5,280 nucleotides of DNA from Giesbergeria sp. (GTDB lineage: Bacteria > Pseudomonadota > Gammaproteobacteria > Burkholderiales > Burkholderiaceae_C). The stretch's first letter is position 1. Each line of letters opens with the position of its first letter. Where the stretch lies: contig JAGNUJ010000115.1 in assembly GCA_017987055.1 (NCBI GenBank), positions 1 to 5,280 on the forward strand. The letters are read 5' to 3'. Under the pieces are notes generated by a model. The model ran no database searches. It was not told the DNA's origin and saw only the letters and a list, made by a program, of their open reading frames with translations. A program made the translations under genes and the position numbers. Below, in pieces: positions 1 through 5,280 of this stretch.

Positions 1-33
1 CAAACCCCCGCCGGCGCACAGGGCGCGCTGTAA
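1..33 (+). CDS. possible 3' end of an upstream gene (partial)
   Basis: Frame 1 is open from the window edge and reads QTPAGAQGAL before a TAA at 31-33. The composition (Ala, Gly, Pro, Gln) fits the disordered tail of a high-GC gene. The stop lies 33 bp before the pepP start on the same strand, which would suit co-transcription with pepP. Ten codons are too few to identify a product, and the open frame may be chance in GC-rich DNA. Confidence 0.3.
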   Translation, partial: QTPAGAQGAL

Positions 34-66
34 GCCCCAGCGCCCAAGGCCGGTGGCGGCAGTACG

Positions 67-1455
67 ATGCGCGCCATGAACTCTGTCTATGCTCAACGCC
101 GCGCCGCCTTGGCGCAGCACCTTGGCCCCGGCGCCATCGCCCTCATTCCCACCGCCCCCGAGCGCGCGCGCAACCGCGACAGCGACTTTCTCTACCGCCA
201 CGACAGCTACTTTTATTACCTCACCGGCTTTACCGAGCCGCAGGCGTGGCTAGTGCTGACCGGCGACGGCCACAGCACGCTGTTTTGCCAGCCCAAAGAC
301 CTAGAGCGCGAGACGTGGGACGGCATTCGCCTCGGCCCGCAAGCGGCGATTGAGGCGCTGGGCGTGAACAGCGCTTATTCCGTCAATGAGCTGGACACGC
401 GCCTGCCGCGCTTGCTAGAAAACCACGCCAGTGTTTGGTATCCCTTTGCCACGCACAGCGGCTTGGCGGCGCGGGTCGAAGCCTGGCTGCAGCCAGTGCG
501 CGCCCGCGTGCGTTTTGGCGCGCTGTGCCCGACGCAGCAGCACGACCTGTGCGTGCCGCTCGATGAAATGCGCCTCGTCAAAGACGCGCACGAGCAGGAC
601 GTGATGCGCCGCGCCGCGCACATCAGCGCCGGCGCGCATATCCGCGCCATGCAGCGCTGCGCCGCCATGCTGCGCGCTGGCGAGGAAGTGCGCGAATACC
701 ACCTCGACGCCGAGCTGCTGCACGAATTTCGCCAGCACGGCTCGCAGTACCCGGCTTACGGCAGCATCGTCGCTGCCGGTGCCAACGCCTGCGTGCTGCA
801 CTACCGCGCCGACACCGCACCCATCCGCGCCGGCGAGCTGGTGCTGATTGACGCCGGCTGCGAGCTGGACGGCTACGCCAGCGATATCACCCGCACCTTT
901 CCGGCCAACGGAAAATTTACCGGGCCGCAGCGCGCGCTGTACGAACTGGTGCTGGCCAGCCACGCAGCAGCCGTCGCCGCAACCCGCGCCGGCAACCGCT
1001 TTAACGACCCGCACGAGGCGGCCGTCGCCGTGCTGGCGCAAGGGCTACTCGACGTGGGGTTGCTGAACAAAAACCAGCACGGCAGCGCGCAAGACGTGGT
1101 TGCCAACCGTGCCTATTTCCCGTTTTATATGCACCGCACCAGCCACTGGCTGGGCATGGACGTACACGACTGCGGCAGCTATGTCGAGCCGTCCGAAATC
1201 GGCCAAACCAGCCAGCGCCAAGACCCGCTGTCGGGCGAAACCATCGTTGACCGCCCCAGCCGTATCCTGCGCGCTGGCATGGTGCTGACCATCGAGCCGG
1301 GGCTGTACGTGCGCCCCGCGCCCGGCGTGCCCGAGCAGTTTCACGGCATCGGCATCCGCATCGAGGACGACGCCATCGTCACCGACAGCGGCTGCGAGCT
1401 GATTACCCAAGGCGTGCCGGTAGCGCCGCACGAGATTGAAGCGCTGATGCGCTAA
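67..1455 (+). CDS. pepP: Xaa-Pro aminopeptidase (aminopeptidase P, M24B)
   Basis: This cytosolic metallopeptidase removes an N-terminal residue next to proline (Xaa-|-Pro) and takes part in turnover of proline-containing peptides. Residues about 5-135 form the AMP_N domain and about 175-455 the pita-bread M24 fold. The expected dinuclear metal ligands are D262 and D273 (in LIDAGCELDGYASDITRTFP), H360 (SHWLG), E410 (IEPGLY) and E433 (IRIEDD); catalytic histidines are H245 and H367. These match E. coli PepP D260, D271, H354, E383, E406, H243 and H361, and both proteins end near IEALM. Length is 462 aa against 441 in E. coli; most of the excess is a loop of about 21 residues at 373-394. The start could be ATG 67 or ATG 76. 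GGTGG at 52-56 is a weak ribosome site with spacing suited to ATG 67. No promoter is evident, so it may be read from an upstream gene. It converges on the lipid-transport operon. Confidence 0.96.
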   Translation: MRAMNSVYAQRRAALAQHLGPGAIALIPTAPERARNRDSDFLYRHDSYFYYLTGFTEPQAWLVLTGDGHSTLFCQPKDLERETWDGIRLGPQAAIEALGVNSAYSVNELDTRLPRLLENHASVWYPFATHSGLAARVEAWLQPVRARVRFGALCPTQQHDLCVPLDEMRLVKDAHEQDVMRRAAHISAGAHIRAMQRCAAMLRAGEEVREYHLDAELLHEFRQHGSQYPAYGSIVAAGANACVLHYRADTAPIRAGELVLIDAGCELDGYASDITRTFPANGKFTGPQRALYELVLASHAAAVAATRAGNRFNDPHEAAVAVLAQGLLDVGLLNKNQHGSAQDVVANRAYFPFYMHRTSHWLGMDVHDCGSYVEPSEIGQTSQRQDPLSGETIVDRPSRILRAGMVLTIEPGLYVRPAPGVPEQFHGIGIRIEDDAIVTDSGCELITQGVPVAPHEIEALMR

Positions 1456-1477
1456 ATCAGCGCACTGCCCACCAACG

Positions 1478-1504
1478 AAAAAAACCCGCAGCGCGGGTTT
1501 TTTT
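1478..1504. terminator. bidirectional intrinsic terminator
   Basis: A perfect inverted repeat of 12 bp (AAAAAAACCCGC at 1478-1489 and GCGGGTTTTTTT at 1493-1504) encloses the 3-nt loop AGC. The GC core CCCGC/GCGGG is flanked by A7 on the left and T7 on the right, so the RNA of either strand has a GC stem followed by a U-tract. It starts 23 bp after the pepP stop and lies about 100 bp beyond the stop of the last operon gene on the minus strand. It can therefore serve both convergent units. Confidence 0.9.
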
Positions 1505-1551
1505 ATGAATTCACTGTAGGGCGTGGGCGCGAGCCAGCCTGTCAGCCAAAG

Positions 1552-1579
1552 GACGCAAGGTGCGTCAGTAGGTGCCTAC
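1552..1579. repeat. two adjacent small inverted repeats between convergent genes
   Basis: GACGCA-AGG-TGCGTC (1552-1566, 6-bp stem, 3-nt loop) is followed after one base by GTAGG-TG-CCTAC (1568-1579). Then comes the direct repeat GTCGG-T-GTCGG (1580-1590). A further palindrome, GGCGCT-C-AGCGCC at 1602-1614, spans the stop codon of the minus-strand lipoprotein gene. None has a U-tract of its own. They could be REP-like elements or could protect the 3' end of the operon mRNA. The rest of the gap from 1505 to 1606 shows no open frame or RNA gene that I can recognise. Confidence 0.4.
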
Positions 1580-1606
1580 GTCGGTGTCGGACAAAGGCGC
1601 AGGCGC

Positions 1607-2308
1607 TCAGCGCCCCAGCTGCTCCAGCCATTGCTCTAGCTGCTGCGCCGCTTGGGCGCTGGCTTCGGCCAAGGCTTGGGTGCCGCCGGCAGCGTCCAAG
1701 CTGCGCGCCGGTTGCTGCACCACAAACAGGCGCTGGCCGTGCAGTTTTTCACCGGCCGCCGTTGGTTCGGTCAGCGTGGCGCGCAGGCGGATCAGGCCGA
1801 CGCTCTCGGTCTCGCTGGTAAAGACGTGGCTGAATTCTTCGAGGCGCACGCGCAGCACATCGGGCTGGCTGCCGCTCAGGCCATCGGGGCTGGCGCTGCG
1901 CTGGGCGGCCAAGCCGTCTTCGGTGCGCAACACCGCACGGCGCTGGCCGAGTTGGTCGCGCAGGTCTTGCGCCACCAGCTGCGCCGGTGGCAGGCTCCAG
2001 CGCGCCAGCAAATAGGGGCGCAGCTGGCGCGCATCGGCATAGGCCAAGCGGTACAGCACGGCAGTGCTGGTGTCGGCGTTGCCTGCGCCCTCAACATCGG
2101 CCAGCGCCAGCGCCGCCAGCGCGGCCTGTGGCGCAGCAGCAGTGGCCGCAGGCACCGCACTGAGGCCAAAGTCATACACCACCGGGCGCGGCGGCGGCTC
2201 GGGCAACGCGCTGCAACCTGCCAATAAAATAGCAGCTAAAACGGCTGTAGCCCTAGTGTGGCGGGCGCTAGCAGCTATCAAATTTAAAGTATTCAGGGTG
2301 TAGCTCAA
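1607..2308 (-). CDS. PqiC-like ABC-transport auxiliary lipoprotein
   Basis: A predicted outer-membrane lipoprotein of 233 aa and the last gene of the lipid-transport operon. Residues about 18-31 are a hydrophobic signal peptide ending in the lipobox L29-A30-G31-C32; C32 would be lipidated, and Ser at +2 favours outer-membrane sorting. The mature part has the shape of the ABC_trans_aux/PqiC family: VVYDFGL near the N-terminus, an LYRLAYADARQLRPYLLARW stretch at about 83-102, a predicted beta region containing LRVRLEEF and LIRLRATL, and an Ala/Gln-rich C-terminal helix (about 205-233). In PqiABC-type systems this protein is the outer-membrane partner of the MCE protein. Translation must begin at TTG 2308: no ATG lies upstream of the lipobox, and AGGAG sits 7 nt before it. 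The TTG overlaps the MCE stop by 4 nt (TTGA). The first 33 codons are rich in ATA, TTA, AGG, ACT and ACA, unlike the rest of the gene. The family call is firm; the substrate is unknown. Confidence 0.86.
   Translation of the reverse strand: MSYTLNTLNLIAASARHTRATAVLAAILLAGCSALPEPPPRPVVYDFGLSAVPAATAAAPQAALAALALADVEGAGNADTSTAVLYRLAYADARQLRPYLLARWSLPPAQLVAQDLRDQLGQRRAVLRTEDGLAAQRSASPDGLSGSQPDVLRVRLEEFSHVFTSETESVGLIRLRATLTEPTAAGEKLHGQRLFVVQQPARSLDAAGGTQALAEASAQAAQQLEQWLEQLGR
2222..2295 (-). repeat. AT-richer patch with repeated TAGCAGCTA, inside the signal-peptide code
   Basis: The 80 bases at 2221-2300 are about 46% GC by my count, far below the flanks. The 9-mer TAGCAGCTA occurs at 2230-2238 and again at 2269-2277 in the same orientation, 39 bp apart and so in the same reading frame. 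On the minus strand the core reads TTTGATAGCTGCTAGCGC, which resembles from memory a short dispersed repeat of Comamonadaceae intergenic DNA. That resemblance is recollection, not a search result. The patch codes for roughly residues 5-29 of the lipoprotein precursor. Confidence 0.45.
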
Positions 2309-3324
2309 GGGGTAACTCCTGCTCCTGCGCCCGCGCCAAACATCGGCACGGCGGCTCTGGGGGGGACGACAAAGCCCTGCTCGCCGGGACCGGGCACCGG
2401 CTGGCCGTGGCCGTAGAGAAACAGCTGCGGATTGTCGCTGACGCCCTCGGCCATGCGCCCCACTTGGCGGGTCATGCGCGTGGTGGCGTCGCTGGCGCGC
2501 TCGACGCGCGGCAGCGTGTTGCTGCTCAGGCGATCGGCGGCGCGGGCCAGCGTTTGGGCACCAATGCGCGCTTGCTCCAGCGCGCCGTCGGGGGCGTTGA
2601 GGCGGTGCGCACTGGCGGTCATTTCGCGCGCCATTGCCGAGACTTCGTTGCCGGTGCTTTGCAGCGATTTGAGCGTTTTGTCCGCCGTCAACGCCAGCGC
2701 GGGCAGCGCCGCCAGCGCCGGGTCAAGGCGCTGGGTCACCGTGGTTTCCAAGCGCTGGCTCAGGCTGTTGATGCTGCCAGCAGCTTCGCCCAGTTGCACC
2801 AGTGCTTGGGTAAACAGCTGCTGGTTTTGCGCACTGAGCAGCGTATTGATGTTGTGCATGGCGACGTCGGCCTGCGCCAAAATTTCGGGCCCTTGCTCGG
2901 CAATTTTGCTAAACGGCGACGGGTGCAGCGGCAAGCGGGCAATGCGGCTGCTGCCGGGCGGCATACCGCGTTGGGGCATACCAGCGTCGTCTAGTAGCAC
3001 ATAGGCCAACCCTGTCACGCCTTGGTAGCCCAGCACGGCAAAGGTGGTGGCGGTGATAGGCGTGCTTTCTTCCACATCAATGCGAATTAGGACGTTGCCT
3101 TTCACATCCGGGTCAAAGCCGATGTGCGTGACTTTGCCCACCGCCACGCCCTTGTAGCGCACCGCCGCTTGCGGTTGCAGACCGCTGACACCTTCGCGGC
3201 TGGTCAGCTCGAAGGCTTGGTAGCTGCCGTTGTCACGCGTCAGCCACATGGCCAAGCCGGCGGCCAAAGCGGCCATCAACAGAACGAAAAAGCCCGCAGC
3301 GAGGGCATGTGCTTTGTTTTCCAT
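2305..3324 (-). CDS. MlaD-family MCE protein (periplasmic lipid-binding subunit)
   Basis: A 339-aa inner-membrane-anchored protein, the substrate-binding part of an Mla/Pqi-type lipid transporter. Residues 7-28 form one transmembrane helix with the bulk in the periplasm. Residues about 38-113 form a single MCE domain, with VRYKGVAVGKV at 55-65 and LGYQGVTGLAYVLL at 98-111. From about 138 to 295 the sequence is Ala/Gln/Leu-rich and likely helical, which in related proteins assembles into a hexameric tube or needle. A proline-glycine motif at 297-318 (DNPQLFLYG then PGPGEQGF) is, from memory, typical of the C-terminus of this subfamily. It ends in an AG-rich tail. MlaD of E. coli is 183 aa, so this longer form is nearer to PqiB-like or Mce-like chains, but with one MCE domain instead of several. 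ATG 3324 overlaps the ATPase stop as TGATG and has a strong AAGGAG 5 nt upstream. Confidence 0.92.
   Translation of the reverse strand: MENKAHALAAGFFVLLMAALAAGLAMWLTRDNGSYQAFELTSREGVSGLQPQAAVRYKGVAVGKVTHIGFDPDVKGNVLIRIDVEESTPITATTFAVLGYQGVTGLAYVLLDDAGMPQRGMPPGSSRIARLPLHPSPFSKIAEQGPEILAQADVAMHNINTLLSAQNQQLFTQALVQLGEAAGSINSLSQRLETTVTQRLDPALAALPALALTADKTLKSLQSTGNEVSAMAREMTASAHRLNAPDGALEQARIGAQTLARAADRLSSNTLPRVERASDATTRMTRQVGRMAEGVSDNPQLFLYGHGQPVPGPGEQGFVVPPRAAVPMFGAGAGAGVTP
2316..2326 (-). promoter_or_regulatory. duplicated Shine-Dalgarno for the TTG-started lipoprotein gene
   Basis: On the minus strand AGGAG occurs twice, at 2326-2322 and 2320-2316. The second copy is 7 nt from TTG 2308, which is ideal spacing. 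Both lie within codons for the Gly/Ala tail (GAGAGAG) of the upstream MCE protein. This site decides the start of the lipoprotein gene. Confidence 0.75.
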
Positions 3325-4118
3325 CAGCGCTCCTTGACGGCGGTGGCGGGAGCCATAGCGCGGCGGCCACGTTCTCCCTGAAAAAATTGGTGGATGAACG
3401 GGTGGTCAAAAGCGGCCACCTCTTGTGCCGGGCCGCTGACCAAAACGCGCTTTTGCGCCAGCACCGCCACGCGCGAGGACAACGAAAACAGCGTGTCCAA
3501 ATCGTGCGTCACCATCACCATCGTCAGGCCCAGCGCGGCGTGCAGCTCGTGCAGCAGCTCGCAAAACTCATCCGAGCCGTGCGGGTCAAGGCCAGCCGTC
3601 GGCTCGTCCAGCAGCAGCAGCGGCGGATCCATGATCAAAGCCCGCGCCAGCGCCACGCGCTTGATCATGCCGCCCGACAAATTGGCGGGCATACGCATGG
3701 CGTGCTCGGGCTTGAGGCCGACCATTTGCAGCTTGACCAGCGCCGCGTCGCAGACCAGATCGTCTGGCAGCGTGCCTTGCTCGCGCAGGGCAAAGGCGAT
3801 GTTGTCGAGCACGTTAAACGCTGAAAACAGCGCGCCGTGCTGAAACAACATGCCCACGCGGCTGGCTGCGCCGGGGCCGCACATCTCGACTGCCGGGCGA
3901 CCCAGCGAAGTAACGCGCCCGCGCGTCGGCTGCATCAGCCCCAAAATTTGCCGCAGCAACACGGTTTTGCCGGTACCCGAGCCGCCGACCAAAGACAGCA
4001 TTTCGCCGCGCTCGACACGCAGGTTCAAATCTTGGTGTACGGTGGTGGCGCTGGCACCTTTGCCAAACACCGTCCACAGGCCTTCGATGTCGATGACGGC
4101 ATTGGACAGTGCAGCCAT
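3324..4118 (-). CDS. MlaF-type ABC transporter ATP-binding protein
   Basis: The cytoplasmic ATPase that drives the transporter; it should dimerise on the permease. With the start at ATG 4118 it has 264 aa, close to the usual length (E. coli MlaF 269 aa). Visible motifs are Walker A GGSGTGKT (45-52), the Q-loop Q93 in LFQHGALF, signature LSGGM (147-151), Walker B LLLLDE (167-172) with catalytic E172, D-loop AGLD (175-178) and switch H205 in VTHDLD. The C-terminal segment FIHQFFQGERGRR (241-253) resembles the extension by which E. coli MlaF interacts with its partners MlaB and the neighbouring MlaF. An in-frame ATG at 4160 lies within the permease gene. ATG 4118 is preferred because it follows the permease stop with a 1-nt gap (TGA-C-ATG), has GGGA 6 nt upstream, and yields the N-terminus expected of the family. 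Substrate specificity cannot be read from this subunit. Confidence 0.94.
   Translation of the reverse strand: MAALSNAVIDIEGLWTVFGKGASATTVHQDLNLRVERGEMLSLVGGSGTGKTVLLRQILGLMQPTRGRVTSLGRPAVEMCGPGAASRVGMLFQHGALFSAFNVLDNIAFALREQGTLPDDLVCDAALVKLQMVGLKPEHAMRMPANLSGGMIKRVALARALIMDPPLLLLDEPTAGLDPHGSDEFCELLHELHAALGLTMVMVTHDLDTLFSLSSRVAVLAQKRVLVSGPAQEVAAFDHPFIHQFFQGERGRRAMAPATAVKER
3330..3335 (-). promoter_or_regulatory. Shine-Dalgarno of the MCE gene
   Basis: AAGGAG on the minus strand lies 5 nt before ATG 3324, inside the last codons of the ATPase gene. Together with the TGATG overlap it indicates re-initiation or coupled translation of the two subunits. Confidence 0.8.
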
Positions 4119-4119
4119 G

Positions 4120-5244
4120 TCAAATCCCGACGTTCTTAAAGACGATGGCAAACAGCGCATCCACCACGATGACCATGGTGATGGACGTCACCACCGAGGC
4201 CGTAGTGCCCGCGCCCAAGCTTTGGGTGTTCGGTTTGACGCGCAGCCCCCAGTGGCAGCCCACCAGCGCAATCAGCAAGCCAAACACCACCGATTTGGAC
4301 AGCGCCAGCGTCAGGTTGGCCGTATCGACCGCACTGGGCAACGCTTGGGCAAAGTACGCGGGCGATACGTCCATCGCTATGTCAGCGGCCAACATGCCAC
4401 CCGCCAGCGCCGCCAGCGTTGTCCACACCGCAATCAGCGGCATGGCCAGCGCCAGCGCCAGCGCACGCGGCAGCACCAGCCGAAAGCCGTGGGGAATGCC
4501 CATCACGCTCATGGCGTCCAATTCTTCCGTCACGCGCATCACGCCAATTTGCGCGGTGATGGCCGAACCCGAGCGCCCCGCCACCAAAATCGCCGCCAGC
4601 ATGGGCCCGAGTTCGCGGATCAGCGAGATGCCCAAAATGTTGACGATGAAGGACTCAGCCCCAAACTGGCGCAGCTGCAAGCTCATCAAATAGGCCAGCA
4701 CCACGCCAATCAAAAAGCCCACCAGCGCGGTGATGGGCATCGCCATCGCGCCCATGTTGTACAGGTGGCCGGACATATCGCGCCACGGCGCTTGGCGCGG
4801 CGCGCGCAGCAGGCGCAGCACATCGAGCGCCAGCCGGCCAATCAGCAGCGTGATTTGGTGAGCGTGGCCCAGGGCGTGCATCACCAGCAGGCCCAAGCGA
4901 TCGACTTGGTCGCTCAGGCGCCACGGCTCGGGCGGCAGCGGCGCGTGGCTGAACTGCGCGGCGCGCTCCAGCAGAGCGCGCTGGCTGTCAGCAACGTCAA
5001 GGCGCTGCGGCCATGCGCGCCCCCAGTGGTTCCACAGCAGCTGCGCGCCAACGTGGTCCAGCCACTGTAGGCCGCGCAAGTCCCAGCCCAAATCAGCACT
5101 GGGCGCAGCAGCGGCCAGCTGGCGCTGGAGGGCGCGCCACTGCGTGCGCTCGCCCATTTCTGCCGCCCCCCAACGCCCACGCAGCTGCGCACACGGCCCT
5201 TCGGGGGTGTCGATGCGGAGCAGTTGAGGGGCAAGGTCTGGCAT
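4120..5244 (-). CDS. STAS-MlaE fusion permease of a lipid ABC transporter
   Basis: The inner-membrane permease, 374 aa from ATG 5244. Residues about 5-98 form an MlaB-like STAS domain (core DLRGLQWLDHVGAQLLW at 55-71). Residues about 115-374 form the MlaE domain: an amphipathic lead-in helix, then about five hydrophobic segments near 165-190, 200-222, 255-290, 310-335 and 345-372. The family hallmark is seen in RELGP (210-214), AGRSGSAITAQIG (222-234) and EELDAM (240-245), the part that contacts the ATPase. In E. coli the STAS protein MlaB is separate and binds MlaF; here it is joined to the permease, a known architecture. The usual Ser/Thr after the Asp of the STAS loop is replaced (D63-H64-V65-G66). 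It is the first operon gene visible. The frame stays open to the window edge with a TTG at 5274, but ATG 5244 has AGAG 8 nt upstream and a family-like N-terminus. The operon promoter lies outside the window. Confidence 0.93.
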   Translation of the reverse strand: MPDLAPQLLRIDTPEGPCAQLRGRWGAAEMGERTQWRALQRQLAAAAPSADLGWDLRGLQWLDHVGAQLLWNHWGRAWPQRLDVADSQRALLERAAQFSHAPLPPEPWRLSDQVDRLGLLVMHALGHAHQITLLIGRLALDVLRLLRAPRQAPWRDMSGHLYNMGAMAMPITALVGFLIGVVLAYLMSLQLRQFGAESFIVNILGISLIRELGPMLAAILVAGRSGSAITAQIGVMRVTEELDAMSVMGIPHGFRLVLPRALALALAMPLIAVWTTLAALAGGMLAADIAMDVSPAYFAQALPSAVDTANLTLALSKSVVFGLLIALVGCHWGLRVKPNTQSLGAGTTASVVTSITMVIVVDALFAIVFKNVGI

Positions 5245-5280
5245 GGGGAGTGCTCTAGCGGGGCTAGGCGGCAAGGTTAA

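Noticed and set aside
415..1041. A 208-codon minus-strand frame opposite pepP
   Set aside because: It is the antisense of a gene with every catalytic residue intact, and its own product matches nothing I recognise.
1652..2227. A 191-codon + strand frame opposite the lipoprotein gene
   Set aside because: Composition is low-complexity Gln/Arg/Ala/Gly, while the minus strand shows a lipobox and the auxiliary-family pattern with overlap to the operon.
2407..3004. Two overlapping + strand frames of about 190 codons opposite the MCE gene
   Set aside because: Two long frames on one strand over the same DNA reflect scarcity of stop codons at high GC. The minus strand encodes a convincing MCE protein with a Shine-Dalgarno.
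4119..4160. Start of the ATPase at ATG 4160, giving 14 extra residues
   Set aside because: It would overlap the permease gene by 41 bp, and the added residues do not belong to the usual ATPase N-terminus; ATG 4118 has better position and ribosome site.
3850..5070. A 406-codon open frame on the + strand, opposite the permease and ATPase genes
   Set aside because: Its translation is dominated by His, Gln and Arg with no recognisable domain or membrane segment, as expected from the complement of a high-GC gene. The minus strand has clear STAS-MlaE and ABC motifs.
5245..5274. Permease start at TTG 5274
   Set aside because: No clear ribosome site is visible in the six bases left before the window edge, and the extra PPSPARALP segment is not family-like. 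ATG 5244 is preferred, though a start beyond the edge cannot be excluded.
1..5280. CRISPR arrays, tRNA or rRNA genes, transposases, phage genes
   Set aside because: I looked for regularly spaced repeats, cloverleaf-like stems and mobile-element proteins on both strands and found none; the DNA is almost wholly used by five housekeeping-type genes.

Overview
The window looks like chromosomal DNA of a Burkholderiales bacterium, probably of the Comamonadaceae. The reasons are high GC content with strong G/C preference at third codon positions, a PepP close to the proteobacterial type, and a gene order (STAS-permease, ATPase, MCE protein, auxiliary lipoprotein) common in beta- and gammaproteobacteria. 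One AT-richer patch also resembles a small repeat I associate with this family. The family call is inference; no rRNA or other phylogenetic marker is present.

Layout: positions 1-33 could be the tail of an upstream gene on the + strand. Positions 67-1455 (+) encode Xaa-Pro aminopeptidase PepP, with all metal ligands and catalytic histidines visible. A perfect 12-bp stem with a 3-nt loop, flanked by A7 and T7, lies at 1478-1504 and can terminate transcription from both sides. The rest of the 151-bp gap (1456-1606) holds small inverted repeats and no gene.

Positions 1607-5244 (-) form one tight four-gene operon, read from right to left: a STAS-MlaE fusion permease (5244-4120), an MlaF-type ATPase (4118-3324), a single-pass MlaD-type MCE protein (3324-2305) and a PqiC-like outer-membrane lipoprotein (2308-1607). 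Junctions are a 1-nt gap, a 1-nt overlap (TGATG) and a 4-nt overlap (TTGA), so translation is probably coupled.

Together the four genes specify a Mla/Pqi-like ABC lipid transport machine across the envelope. The permease and ATPase form the inner-membrane engine, with the STAS domain in cis taking the place of a free MlaB. The MCE protein projects into the periplasm and the lipoprotein should sit at the outer membrane. There is no MlaC shuttle gene, so a bridge mechanism of the PqiABC kind is more likely than a shuttle (inference).

Nothing here amounts to a wholly new system. The best leads are a possible repeat element forming the signal-peptide code of the lipoprotein, the TTG start with a duplicated Shine-Dalgarno in the gene overlap, a STAS domain lacking the usual Ser/Thr, and an enlarged active-site loop in PepP.
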